Assembly: GCA_018700055.1 (NCBI GenBank)
Contig: JABISL010000052.1
Span: 1-33,340 of the forward strand
DNA from: a bacterium
Lineage (GTDB): Bacteria > Margulisbacteria > Marinamargulisbacteria > UBA817 > JABISL01
DNA: 33,340 nt
Reading direction: 5' to 3'
The notes under the pieces were generated by a model that saw only the letters and a program-made list of their open reading frames with translations, searched no databases and was not told the DNA's origin. Positions 24,398 to 32,807 of the stretch are shown here, one piece after another (position 1 is the stretch's first letter; each line of letters begins with the position of its first letter). The position numbers and the translations under genes were made by a program.

Positions 24398-24509
24398 CTT
24401 TGACCAAGATAAAGGACGTTTTATTAAAATAAAATGAAACTCTGTGATTCTCAACTCGATAATAGAGTATAGGCTAACATTGAGTTGGTATCTGAGAGGA
24501 AATTAAAAA
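24398..24509. other. Spacer before unknown gene pair
   Basis: 112 AT-rich bases. Two weak inverted repeats: TTTTAT/ATAAAA near 24418-24434 and CAACTC (24452-24457) / GAGTTG (24482-24487). A GAGAGGAAA ribosome-binding site for the next gene is at its end. No convincing promoter was found. Confidence 0.3.
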
Positions 24510-24791
24510 ATGGATTTCATGGATTTTAGTACAAAGGTTTCTCCGTCCCCAAGCTTAACCCCAATGTCAACGACATTAGAGCGTCTTAAGGGTCGAAGAC
24601 TAGGGGCTAGCGGTAATCTAATAGTTGGTGCGAACAGGCAAGGCAGGAGGAGTGCTTCTTCCATAGGAGCCAAAGAACAATATGGTCTAGTTGGCTCAAT
24701 CAGAAATGTTACCCCTAACGGTAATGGTGACGGGCCTACATTAAAAAGGTCTTCGTCAGCCCCAGGAGAAAAAGCATTTCAAAAAAAATAA
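24510..24791 (+). CDS. Small unknown, basic Ser/Gly-rich protein
   Basis: 93 residues, no recognised domain. Rich in Ser, Gly, Arg and Lys and probably disordered (RRLGASGNLIVGANRQGRR; RSSSAPGEKAFQKK). There is no signal peptide or membrane helix. The strong net positive charge would permit binding to nucleic acid or to the acidic stretches of its neighbour, but that is speculation. A fair ribosome-binding site (GAGAGG) precedes the ATG. The gene for a larger helical unknown protein starts 11 bases after its stop, so they are probably co-transcribed. Confidence 0.6.
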   Translation: MDFMDFSTKVSPSPSLTPMSTTLERLKGRRLGASGNLIVGANRQGRRSASSIGAKEQYGLVGSIRNVTPNGNGDGPTLKRSSSAPGEKAFQKK

Positions 24792-24802
24792 GTCAAGTTG
24801 CA

Positions 24803-25573
24803 ATGACGATGTTGTCAGGTATTGCCGAAGAGAGCGTTTTTTCCAATAAGGCAGGGTTACCCATTGTTGGACAATTTCGTCCAAATACACCCGAAGAGAT
24901 TAAATTAGATGATCGTCCTTCAGCAAAGCCAAAAGTGTCTAAGAAACCGCCAATCGCACCAGTCCCCAAAGAGTATGCTTTAGCAAGAAGCGCAATAATG
25001 AAAGACAGAGACTACGAACCTATACTGGAAACGTGTTTCAAGTCCTTATCACTATTAAGAGAATGTGTGCAACAGAACTTGGATAATGTAGATTTGATGA
25101 ATTTGAGCAGCCTAGAGCTGGCTAAGCTGGGTACAGACAAAAATTCATTTCGATCTAGGTTAATGATACTGGACGATACAAAGGATCAAATAGTAAGTAA
25201 AGGCTTTGAAAAAGCCCTTGGACTTAACTCACTTAATAAGCCTCGAGCAACAGAATACTCTAAAGAATATCAAGATGCATTGAATGTGATTGATCAGCGT
25301 ATATCGGAAGAGTCTCACGAGATTATATGCGAGTATGAGGCAACATACAGAGAAATAGTGGACGACTATTTGTTAAAGAGAGACATGGAGAACCGCAATT
25401 CCGCACAAATCTACGAAGTTTATGAAAAATTAGACTACCAACAAGAATTAAACTTAGAGGAGTTTAAGTGGGGCAAGGACTACTTGGAGATTAGTCTGTA
25501 TAGATCGCTTAGAAATAAAGAAGCAAGCGCATATAAAAAATGGGGCGCAGCTATCGTGAAAAGAACCCCTTAG
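24803..25573 (+). CDS. Unknown, mainly alpha-helical protein
   Basis: 256 residues, no recognised domain. The N-terminal 55 residues are low-complexity with a Lys/Pro-rich linker (KPKVSKKPPIAPVPKEY). The rest is charged and predicted helical, with long stretches such as RISEESHEIICEYEATYRE that could form coiled coil. There is no signal peptide or membrane segment. Two ATGs two codons apart (24803 and 24809) could start it and neither has a clear ribosome-binding site, so coupling to the 93-residue gene 11 bases upstream is likely. The clean 771-base frame supports a real gene. Function unknown. Confidence 0.7.
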   Translation: MTMLSGIAEESVFSNKAGLPIVGQFRPNTPEEIKLDDRPSAKPKVSKKPPIAPVPKEYALARSAIMKDRDYEPILETCFKSLSLLRECVQQNLDNVDLMNLSSLELAKLGTDKNSFRSRLMILDDTKDQIVSKGFEKALGLNSLNKPRATEYSKEYQDALNVIDQRISEESHEIICEYEATYREIVDDYLLKRDMENRNSAQIYEVYEKLDYQQELNLEEFKWGKDYLEISLYRSLRNKEASAYKKWGAAIVKRTP

Positions 25574-25637
25574 GGGCAATTTTAATCTACTGAAACTTAC
25601 TGAATTCGAAGCACGATAATTAGTATGATTGGAATGA

Positions 25638-25808
25638 ATGGTTCTGGGTGGTGTAGTTCTTCTATATACGGCTGAACAAGCTGTTAAACAGAAATGGGTA
25701 CTAGTTCTTTACGAAAAAACGAAGACTATAAAATCACGGATCCAAGAAGATCAGAAACTCCAAGAAATTAACCCGAATCTAGTTCGCGAATTCGTTCCCG
25801 GAGATTAA
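25638..25808 (+). CDS. Possible 56-residue protein
   Basis: A 57-codon open frame fills most of the 243-base gap between the helical unknown gene and the zinc-ribbon gene. It begins MVLGGVVLLYTAEQAVKQKW and continues as an amphipathic, charged helix (IKSRIQEDQKLQEINPNL), ending FVPGD. The first 11 residues are hydrophobic but too short for a full membrane helix. An in-frame TGA precedes the ATG, and only GGA lies upstream as a ribosome-binding site. It may be a genuine small protein, a gene remnant or chance. Confidence 0.33.
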   Translation: MVLGGVVLLYTAEQAVKQKWVLVLYEKTKTIKSRIQEDQKLQEINPNLVREFVPGD

Positions 25809-25816
25809 CGTCTAGT

Positions 25817-26083
25817 CTAACAATACTCGTAACGTGAGCTACGATCTTTGATTGAGTATTTCTTGCCACATTTATAGTCGGGACAAGTAATTTTGTAGAT
25901 TTGAATGTAAGGGTATTCGATCCCAGTCCACATCATTCCATAGCGTGCAGGAAGCTCTTTTTTGCTAAGACGCTTCATGTCACTTTTGTGGAGTTCTGTT
26001 CCACAATGTTTGCATTGTGTGAGGTCAGTGCTACTCTGGTCCTGACCAGAAGATGAATGACTACGTTTTTTTTGTTTACTCAT
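25817..26083 (-). CDS. Small zinc-ribbon protein of unknown function
   Basis: 88 residues. A basic Ser-rich N-terminus (residues 1-20) leads to CKHC (C24, C27) and, 40 residues later, CPDYKC (C67, C72), a plausible four-cysteine zinc ribbon, and the chain ends in cysteine C88. There is no signal peptide. The spacing between knuckles holds ARYGMMWTGIEYPYIQIYKI, probably two beta strands. Similar small ribbons often bind RNA or assist ribosomes, but nothing here proves that. It is divergent from the cytochrome c gene 53 bases away. Confidence 0.72.
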   Translation of the reverse strand: MSKQKKRSHSSSGQDQSSTDLTQCKHCGTELHKSDMKRLSKKELPARYGMMWTGIEYPYIQIYKITCPDYKCGKKYSIKDRSSRYEYC

Positions 26084-26136
26084 ACTGGTTATAATGTAAC
26101 GTACAACCCCGTATTAGGGAAGAGTAAAGGGTAGAG

Positions 26137-26568
26137 ATGAACGGAAATAAATCCACTTTAGTAATAGTTTTTTTGATGGTCACGATTGGCGTGTCGCTTG
26201 TTTCATATTTGTTGTTTAACCATGTCAGTAGGGCTACTCACGAGACATCTGGTGATTTGCCACAACTCACATCGTCTGAATGGACACAGAAGTCGCTGGA
26301 CCCAGCAATCCTGCACAGAGGCGGGACACAGTTCAAGCTTCGATGCTCCCGATGCCATGGATACAACGGCGAAGGCGGACATATGGCGCCAGCGCTAAGA
26401 GATTCATCAGCGCTTAAGACCAAGGGTGACACGAACGCGATGGTCTCAATCATTTGGTATGGGATGCCAGAAGCAGGGATGCCCGGGTGGGGACATCGCC
26501 TGTTACCAGCAGATATAGTCGCGTTAACGGTCTATATTAAATCACTTCAAGAAGAATCTAAGCCGTAG
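26137..26568 (+). CDS. Membrane-anchored class I cytochrome c
   Basis: 143 residues. One N-terminal membrane helix (about 7-28, LVIVFLMVTIGVSLVSYLLF) anchors the protein with its haem domain outside the inner membrane. Haem attachment is CSRCH (C70, C73, H74), and the axial methionine is probably M110 or M115 in YGMPEAGMPGWG. The C-terminal LPADIVALTVYIKSL helix is typical of small cytochromes c that serve as electron shuttles or oxidase partners. Its last 11 bases overlap the 3' end of gcvP. The DUF420 gene about 2 kb upstream may act in the same respiratory chain. Confidence 0.92.
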   Translation: MNGNKSTLVIVFLMVTIGVSLVSYLLFNHVSRATHETSGDLPQLTSSEWTQKSLDPAILHRGGTQFKLRCSRCHGYNGEGGHMAPALRDSSALKTKGDTNAMVSIIWYGMPEAGMPGWGHRLLPADIVALTVYIKSLQEESKP

Positions 26569-29422
26569 CTTCTACAGGGGTTTCGTAACTCTCTAGTGAG
26601 GGGCACGTACACTGTAGGTTTCGATCGCCGTAGACATTGTCGATGCGACTTACTGCGGGCCAGAACTTGAACTGGCGTAATCCAGGTACAGGATAAGCGG
26701 CTTCTGATCGTGAATATGAATGTGTCCAAGTGTCAGAGCTTATTTCTAGAATCGGGTGAGGGGCATTCTTAAGAACATTGTCCTTAATATCGCTATGCCC
26801 ATCTTCGATCGCTTGGATTTCACGACGAATCTGAATCATCGCATCGCAGAACCGGTCGAGTTCTCTAAGTGACTCGCTTTCGGTTGGCTCAATCATCAAT
26901 GTGCCAGGAACGGGCCAGGACATCGTTGGGGAGTGAAACCCAAAGTCCATTAATCGTTTAGCGATATCTTCAACTTCGATTTTGGCGGACTTTTTGAAGG
27001 CCCGAAAATCAATAATTAGCTCATGCGCAACACGATCATTTTTGCCAGTAAAGAGAACTTGATAATCGGATTCCAAACGCGCCTTAATGTAGTTGGCGTT
27101 AAGAATGGCATATTCGGTTGCATGTTTCAGTCCAGAAGGTCCGAGTAAGCGGATATAGGCATAAGAGATTAGAAGAATACTAGAACTGCCCCATGGCGCA
27201 GCAGAGACAGGAGGAATCCCCTGAGCGCCACCCATTTCTACAACGGGGTGCTTGGGTAAGAATGGCGATAAGTGATCTGCGACACAGATCGGTCCCATTC
27301 CGGGGCCACCGCCTCCATGAGGAATACTGAATGTTTTGTGTAGGTTGAGGTGACAAACATCAGCACCAATGATGCCAGGGTTTGTTAATCCGACCTGAGC
27401 ATTCATGTTTGCCCCATCCATATAGACTTGGCCACCGTTATCATGAATGAGCTGGCAGATATCTTGAATCGTTTCTTCAAATACGCCATGTGTAGAAGGG
27501 TATGTGATCATCAAGCAAGAGAGCTTGTCTTTATGCTTTTCAGCTTTTGCAGTTAAGTCAGCCATATCGATGTTGCCATTGTCGTCGCATTTGATGATAA
27601 CGATATCCATTCCGGCTAATGCAGCGCTAGCTGGATTAGTTCCGTGAGCGGATGAAGGGATTAAGACTACCGTACGATCTGTATTTCCTTGACTGATGTG
27701 ATAGGCACGAATAACCATTAACCCGGCGTATTCTCCTTGTGCGCCAGAGTTTGGCTGAAGCGAGACGCCCGGAAGTCCAGTTATGGTGCCTAATTGCGTT
27801 TCTAATTCTTCGAATAGCTGGCGATACCCTTGAACCTGAGATAGTGGTGCAAAAGGGTGAACCTTACTCACACTAGCCCAAGAGAGTGGTTTCATTTGAG
27901 TCGCAGCGTTAAGTTTCATCGTGCACGAGCCCAAAGGAATCATTGCGGCTGTAAGTGAGAGGTCTTTGTTTTCCAATCGCTTAAGGTAACGCATCATTTC
28001 GGTTTCAGATTGATATCTATGAAATACTTCATGAGTTAAATAGTCTGACTGACGAGTTAGCCCGCCAAAGTCTAGGTCAGGAAGTGATACAGTAGTACTC
28101 GCCGTCTTTCCAAGGACAGTTTCGAATATTGATAATATTTGTTTAAGTCTGGAATCATCAACGGTTTCATCAAGAGCAATGATTAATCGGTTCTCAGTGA
28201 ACTCTCGGAAGTTAATATGCTGTTTACGGGCCTCAGTATGAATCGCATCCGTCTGATCACCAGTAACAATAGTAATTGTGTCAAAAGCGGATGGGTTCTC
28301 AATTTTTAATCCAAGGGATTCCAATCCACTCCATAGCCACTGGGTTTGCTTGGCTACTTTAGTAGCAATTTCACGCAATCCAGCAGGTCCGTGATAGACA
28401 GCAAACATTCCGGCCATGATGGCCAATAGAGCTTGCGCTGTACAAATATTAGACGTCGCCTTCTCACGACGGATATGTTGTTCACGAGTTTGTAGTGCCA
28501 TGCGGTAGGCGGGGCGTTCGTGACGGTCAATAGAGGTTCCGATGATCCGACCAGGCATTTGACGGTAGAAGGATTCTTGGCAGGCCATAAATCCGGCGTG
28601 AGGGCCGCCATATCCTAGCGGAACGCCAAATCTCTGGCTGTTTCCTACGACAACGTCAGCACCCATTTCCCCAGGCGCCTTTAGGACACATAGTGCCAAT
28701 AGGTCGGTCGCCATAGCTACTTTGATATCAGCGGCGTGACATTTCTCAATAAATGGAGAGTAGTCACGTAAATAGCCTTCAGAGTTAGGGTACTGAAGCA
28801 GCACCCCAAATACAGTGTTGTCTAATTCGTCTACTACAGGGCAAAAGGATTTGATTTCAATGCCTAGAGGTTCCGCACGTGTTTCTAATACGGCACGTGT
28901 TTGGGGCCAGATACGAGAAGATACTGCGAATACCTTGGATTCTTTTTTGCTTTTTTCTCGTACACGATATAGAAGTGTCATTGCTTCTGCAGCGGCAGTA
29001 GCCTCATCTAATAGAGAGGCGTTAGCGATAGGCATTGCCGTAAGATCACAAATCATTGTTTGAAAGTTCATCAAGGCTTCTAGGCGACCTTGAGAGATTT
29101 CGGCTTGATAAGGCGTATATTGTGTATACCAGCCGGGGTTTTCAAATATACATCGTTGAATGACAGAAGGTGTATGGGTATTCGAATAGCCCATTCCGAT
29201 ATAGCTAGTCATAGGCTCGTTTTGAGACATGATAGCCTCGAGGTTTTCAAGGATTTCAGGTTCAGAGAGAGGTTCGGGAACATCAAGGGGAGTCGTCATT
29301 TGAATGGCTTCTGGGACGGTTTCTTGGACTAATTGACTTAAACTAGAAGTGCCAATTTTCGCGAGCATAACCTCCGTGTCTGTTGATGTAGGTCCGATGT
29401 GTCTATGTTCAAATGATGCCAT
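26558..29422 (-). CDS. gcvP: Glycine dehydrogenase (decarboxylating), P protein of the glycine cleavage system
   Basis: 954 residues, the full-length single-chain form. PLP-dependent decarboxylation of glycine, passing the aminomethyl group to lipoylated GcvH. The PLP lysine is K696 in HLNLHKTFSIPHGGGGPG. Other signatures are RHIGPT at the start, YIGMGYSNT, PYQAEISQGRLEALMNFQTM, the Ser-rich PLP loop LIPSSAHGTNPASAALAGM, and IEPTESES near the C-terminus. gcvT, gcvH and lpd are not in the window. AGGAGG lies 8 bases before the ATG, one of the strongest ribosome-binding sites here. The 76 upstream bases are too short for a glycine riboswitch and show no such fold. The 3' end overlaps the cytochrome gene. 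Confidence 0.98.
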   Translation of the reverse strand: MASFEHRHIGPTSTDTEVMLAKIGTSSLSQLVQETVPEAIQMTTPLDVPEPLSEPEILENLEAIMSQNEPMTSYIGMGYSNTHTPSVIQRCIFENPGWYTQYTPYQAEISQGRLEALMNFQTMICDLTAMPIANASLLDEATAAAEAMTLLYRVREKSKKESKVFAVSSRIWPQTRAVLETRAEPLGIEIKSFCPVVDELDNTVFGVLLQYPNSEGYLRDYSPFIEKCHAADIKVAMATDLLALCVLKAPGEMGADVVVGNSQRFGVPLGYGGPHAGFMACQESFYRQMPGRIIGTSIDRHERPAYRMALQTREQHIRREKATSNICTAQALLAIMAGMFAVYHGPAGLREIATKVAKQTQWLWSGLESLGLKIENPSAFDTITIVTGDQTDAIHTEARKQHINFREFTENRLIIALDETVDDSRLKQILSIFETVLGKTASTTVSLPDLDFGGLTRQSDYLTHEVFHRYQSETEMMRYLKRLENKDLSLTAAMIPLGSCTMKLNAATQMKPLSWASVSKVHPFAPLSQVQGYRQLFEELETQLGTITGLPGVSLQPNSGAQGEYAGLMVIRAYHISQGNTDRTVVLIPSSAHGTNPASAALAGMDIVIIKCDDNGNIDMADLTAKAEKHKDKLSCLMITYPSTHGVFEETIQDICQLIHDNGGQVYMDGANMNAQVGLTNPGIIGADVCHLNLHKTFSIPHGGGGPGMGPICVADHLSPFLPKHPVVEMGGAQGIPPVSAAPWGSSSILLISYAYIRLLGPSGLKHATEYAILNANYIKARLESDYQVLFTGKNDRVAHELIIDFRAFKKSAKIEVEDIAKRLMDFGFHSPTMSWPVPGTLMIEPTESESLRELDRFCDAMIQIRREIQAIEDGHSDIKDNVLKNAPHPILEISSDTWTHSYSRSEAAYPVPGLRQFKFWPAVSRIDNVYGDRNLQCTCPSLESYETPVEATA

Positions 29423-29498
29423 GATAATAGTCCTCCTGAAAATGAATGGGTTTATTCTACCTAGTTCGTACCCAGTTGACTACCGATTTTAAATGTTT

Positions 29499-30284
29499 TT
29501 AACGGCTAATTTGCTGCTCGGAGCGAATTTTTTCTATTACAGCATCCATAATATCGAAATCAAATTCGGATTGAAGCGTCATATCAACACTGATATTCGT
29601 TCCCTTAATACTGAATTGATAGGTGTTGCCAGAAATTATGGCAGTTGTTTTTTTAGCCGGCCTCAAATCCGGTGCTTTTTTCTGTGGCGCTGCAGCGGGG
29701 GCTTGGGTGGGTAGAGTTGGCTTTGGGCGATTCGGGATACGTGTTTCCGCCTCAACAACAAAGTCAGCTGTATCAAAAGGGAGGGGGGAATCAGGATCTT
29801 CGTCTATAGGGCTGTCCATAGGGATGATAACGCCATCGGTGTCAATGAGCCCTAGGTAGGAGATGCTTGTAAAAAAGGCTTTAGATACTTTGTCACTTAT
29901 GCCCTCAGAGACTTCGAATTCTCGGATTAATATTTTAGGAAGTAGGTCTTTGGGTAGGGGGGTATGCAAAAATCGGTCATAGACAGACTGAAATAAAGGC
30001 ACTGAAAAGAAAGAAGATAATAGGTGGGCTCTTTTTTCGCTTTCCGTATAGGACATAGAAATCCCTTTATATAAGGTAGTCGTCGTTAGTATGTTCTTAC
30101 TGTTTTCAATGAATCCATACTTAACAGAGGATCCGATGTGGGTCTGAAAGGCCCCACTAAGTGTTTTTCCCATAAGCTGCGCGCAACGTTCCTTATCACA
30201 GGATCCACCGCATTCCTGCACGGCGTTAGCGACGGATAGGGCACGTTCTATAGAAGATAGAGGAAAGGCATGTTTCTTTGGCAC
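29499..30284 (-). CDS. Unknown protein with winged-helix-like N-terminal half
   Basis: 261 residues. The first 150 residues resemble DUF5343-type regions: helices with GFIENSKNILTTTTLYKGISM, then KILIREFEVSEGISDKVSKAFFTSISYLGLID. A long acidic and Pro/Ala-rich linker (about 155-205) follows. A small beta/alpha C-terminal domain (about 210-261) ends the chain and has TYQFSIKGTNISVDMTLQ. This layout would fit a DNA- or effector-binding protein, but the match is by eye and weak. The start is GTG at 30282-30284 with no clear ribosome-binding site; no ATG is available before residue 38. gcvP follows 76 bases downstream. Confidence 0.68.
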   Translation of the reverse strand: MPKKHAFPLSSIERALSVANAVQECGGSCDKERCAQLMGKTLSGAFQTHIGSSVKYGFIENSKNILTTTTLYKGISMSYTESEKRAHLLSSFFSVPLFQSVYDRFLHTPLPKDLLPKILIREFEVSEGISDKVSKAFFTSISYLGLIDTDGVIIPMDSPIDEDPDSPLPFDTADFVVEAETRIPNRPKPTLPTQAPAAAPQKKAPDLRPAKKTTAIISGNTYQFSIKGTNISVDMTLQSEFDFDIMDAVIEKIRSEQQISR

Positions 30285-30299
30285 CCAAGAAGTGTAGAT

Positions 30300-30500
30300 A
30301 GAAATGGAAATAAAAACAAGGGAAATAAAAAGATCTATTACCCTGTGGAAAACTTGAGGATAAGATAGAAATAGAAATAAAACCGCAGGCGGATTACGTG
30401 CTTAATTATACTTAGCTTAAGCAGGAAAAAAGGAGAAATAGAAATAGAAAGGATGGAAATAGGTCGGCGAATTACCTTGTGGACAACTTGCTGATAAGTG
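30300..30500. repeat. Degenerate 67-base tandem repeat reaching into the MFS gene 3' end
   Basis: The segment AGAAATRGAAATARAA starts at 30300, 30367 and 30434, exactly 67 bases apart. Units 1 and 3 agree at 48 of 65 positions, including TGTGGA-AACTTG and GATAAG; unit 2 agrees mainly in its first third. Unit 3 covers the last codons and stop of the MFS gene (LISKLSTR), and unit 1 would read LILKFSTG plus stop in the same register. It looks like an old duplication of the gene's 3' end. Confidence 0.55.
30399..30423. repeat. Hairpin downstream of the MFS gene
   Basis: TGCTTAA (30399-30405) and TTAAGCA (30417-30423) form a perfect 7-base stem with an 11-base loop, about 50 bases after the MFS stop on the minus strand. 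No U-tract follows on that strand, so it is at best a weak terminator. Confidence 0.35.
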
Positions 30501-31650
30501 GAAATGCAACAGCAAGAAGCATTAGGATTCCGGCAAAAATACCATAAGCCAATGGTAGATGATTGAAGAGTGATGCATAGATAATCAGAGGCCCAATGAT
30601 TCGGCTTAGGCTTCCAAATGATTCATAGATTCCCATAATGGCTCCGGTTTCACCTTCAGGAACTTCATTGCTCAAGAGTGCTGGTAGATGCGTATTTACC
30701 AGTCCTATCCCAAGTGCGATCGCTGCTAATCCTATTATTAGTACCGGATATGTTGGAAGTATTGATAATAGGCCATAAGAGGTAGCTGCAATACTGAACC
30801 CTAAGACTACCCCTACAACTAGGTTTTTGAACGCTCTACGCGCAATAAAGCCCTGTACAACAAGAGCGATCAGCCCAAGATAGAAATACAACATACTGTT
30901 TTGATGCTCAACGAAGCCATAGTGAACTTGAGTGAAGAGCGAGAAGGTTGTCTCAAATCCTGAGAACAACATCATATAAATTAAGTAGCTCACACAGATC
31001 AACGCAATTTTTGGTTTTTTCAATATAGAGATACTTGAGAATAGGCGCCATCCGTTGGCTTTATCCTTACGCGTTTGAGGTTCTTTGATGAGCCATGCCG
31101 TTAGAAAGAATGCGAGTAATGACATCGCTCCGGCAACTAATGCAGGAACCATATGGTTTTTGCCTACAGCGAATAAAACACCACCTAATCCAGGTCCTAT
31201 AATAAATCCTGTGCCAAAGGCCATACCAATCACAGCCATTCCTTTAGCGCGATCCTCAGGTGCCGTAATATCTGCTAAATATGCTCTAGCTACTGATATA
31301 TTGCCCCCAGTAGTCCCATCCATTAATCGAGATAGTAGCAATATCCAATAGTTGGGAGCAAAGGCCATAATAAGATAGCTCAGTACGGTGCCGGCTTTAC
31401 TTATTAATAGAATAGGCTTCCGACCATATTTATCAGAGAGACTTCCCAATATAGGCGTCGCAATGAACTGTGCAAACGAATATGCCGCAAGTAACATTCC
31501 CAACAATAAAGCGTTGGTTTCATATCTGAATGCAATTTGAGGAAGTATTGGGATAATGAGTCCAAACCCAATCAACTCCGTCGCTACAACCGCGAACACA
31601 GCCAAAAATGGCTTAGCGTAAGATTGTTTCGTGGCAACTTCTTGGGACAT
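30472..31650 (-). CDS. MFS drug/proton antiporter, TetA-like (DHA1)
   Basis: 392 residues, about 12 membrane helices. Motif A GSLSDKYGRKPIL (about 69-81) lies in the loop between helices 2 and 3, RLMDGTTGG is near helix 4, and antiporter motif C GPGLGGVLF is in helix 5, all as in 12-helix drug exporters such as TetA(class B/C). It exports a cationic or amphipathic compound in exchange for protons; tetracycline itself is only one of many possible substrates. No TetR-type regulator is adjacent. The potassium channel gene ends 45 bases upstream on the same strand. The C-terminal codons lie inside a degenerate repeat. Confidence 0.92.
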   Translation of the reverse strand: MSQEVATKQSYAKPFLAVFAVVATELIGFGLIIPILPQIAFRYETNALLLGMLLAAYSFAQFIATPILGSLSDKYGRKPILLISKAGTVLSYLIMAFAPNYWILLLSRLMDGTTGGNISVARAYLADITAPEDRAKGMAVIGMAFGTGFIIGPGLGGVLFAVGKNHMVPALVAGAMSLLAFFLTAWLIKEPQTRKDKANGWRLFSSISILKKPKIALICVSYLIYMMLFSGFETTFSLFTQVHYGFVEHQNSMLYFYLGLIALVVQGFIARRAFKNLVVGVVLGFSIAATSYGLLSILPTYPVLIIGLAAIALGIGLVNTHLPALLSNEVPEGETGAIMGIYESFGSLSRIIGPLIIYASLFNHLPLAYGIFAGILMLLAVAFPLISKLSTR

Positions 31651-31695
31651 GATCAGTAGGATATCAAATAAAAGCCGCCCCAGATAGAGGCGTAT

Positions 31696-32766
31696 CTATT
31701 TCACAAAACTATTAAACCGACTAATCCGCTCTGGATCCCCAATAGTAATAAGGACAGTGCCTGGCTCAACTAAATCGGTTAGTTTGGGATAGTAGTTATA
31801 GGCTTCTTGTGACTTTTGCCTCATGGCAATGACTTGAGTGCCGACTTTATCGGGAAATCTAAGTTCTCCGAGGGTTTTTCCAATGGTCCAAGACTTCGCG
31901 GGGATTTCGATTTCTTCAATTCGTAGGTTTTCTTTGTCCCGGAGCATTGTATCCAGGAATCCAACAGTAGTTGGTCGTATAAGTTCGGATACCAATCGGA
32001 GCGCCCCAATGAAATGAGGAGGGACCACAGAGCTTGCACCTGCACGTAGCATTTTCTTTTTGTTTTCTAGATTTACGATTTTGGTAATAATGCGAACATC
32101 CGACTTGAGGTGCTTTGCCGTTATAGTAAGGAAGAGGTTGTCCTTGTCATAGGGTAGGACACAGGCCAATGCTTTTGCTTTTCGAATACCGGCTTCGGTT
32201 AGAACCTCATCCGTCGTGGCATCTCCTAGAATGACTACGATATTCATATAGGTATTAATTAGAGACTCATAGACCTCAGGGTCTTTTTCAATAACAATAA
32301 ACTCTTTCTCACTGTTATGGAGTTCGTTAATAATATGGAGTCCAGTTTTGCCCGCTCCACAAACAATAAAATGATCATCAAAACTCTTTATGGCGCTCAT
32401 AACTTTTTTCCTCCTTAAAAACCGTTGGATTTGCCCGTCTACTAATAGGCTTGTAATCGATGATAAAACAAATAATAAATTGGCCATGCCGATCAGAATC
32501 AAGACCATGGTAAAAATCCTGGCGGATGGATAGAGAGAAAGGTCTACGATCTCACCAAAGCCAACTGTCGTTAGTGTAATGATCGTCATATACAGGGCAT
32601 CCACAGTGGAGATGTGTGATCCCACCAAGTATTTATAACCCGTTACGCCCAAAATGATTGTAAAAATCAAGAATGAAGACGAATATATTATCCGACGATA
32701 CATAGACTTCATGATACGTTTTTTATCGATTGTTTTTGGGGTGAGTTTAGTGGTATCATTATCCAC
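31696..32766 (-). CDS. Two-transmembrane potassium channel with RCK (TrkA-N/TrkA-C) domain
   Basis: 356 residues. TM1 spans about 27-48; the pore helix and selectivity filter TTVGFGE lie at 66-72; TM2 spans about 83-105. A cytosolic RCK_N Rossmann domain begins at HFIVCGAGKTG (132-142), with VIEKDPEVYE and GDATTDEVLTEAGI typical of NAD/ligand-gated RCKs. An RCK_C domain covers about 265-356. The layout matches MthK/Kch-type channels. The filter reads GFG, rather than GYG, which is common in bacteria. The chosen start is GTG at 32764-32766, with a G-rich stretch 8 bases upstream; an ATG 18 codons later (MKSMYRR) is possible. It is divergent from gdhA with 44 bases between the starts. Confidence 0.94.
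   Translation of the reverse strand: MDNDTTKLTPKTIDKKRIMKSMYRRIIYSSSFLIFTIILGVTGYKYLVGSHISTVDALYMTIITLTTVGFGEIVDLSLYPSARIFTMVLILIGMANLLFVLSSITSLLVDGQIQRFLRRKKVMSAIKSFDDHFIVCGAGKTGLHIINELHNSEKEFIVIEKDPEVYESLINTYMNIVVILGDATTDEVLTEAGIRKAKALACVLPYDKDNLFLTITAKHLKSDVRIITKIVNLENKKKMLRAGASSVVPPHFIGALRLVSELIRPTTVGFLDTMLRDKENLRIEEIEIPAKSWTIGKTLGELRFPDKVGTQVIAMRQKSQEAYNYYPKLTDLVEPGTVLITIGDPERISRFNSFVK
32730..32759 (+). promoter_or_regulatory. Candidate gdhA promoter inside the potassium channel gene start
   Basis: TTGTTT (32730-32735), 18 bases, TATCAT (32754-32759). The -10 is good and the -35 poor. The start would be near 32766, giving a 45-base leader. If real it lies within the first codons of the divergent channel gene. 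Confidence 0.3.
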
Positions 32767-32807
32767 CTCAAATACCCCCGTAAACTCGGGATCTTACAAG
32801 GAGCTAA

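Noticed and set aside
25566-25576. CCCC-TTA-GGGG hairpin overlapping the stop of the helical unknown gene
   Set aside because: Only a 4-base stem with a 3-base loop and no real U-tract; too weak to call a terminator.
29423-29498. Possible glycine riboswitch upstream of gcvP
   Set aside because: Only 76 bases are available and none of the conserved aptamer helices is seen.
30338-30350. TTTTCCACA on the minus strand, a DnaA-box-like match near an AT-rich repeat
   Set aside because: One good match and one imperfect copy (TTGTCCACA in unit 3) do not make an origin; dnaA/dnaN are absent and the similarity is explained by the 67-base repeat.
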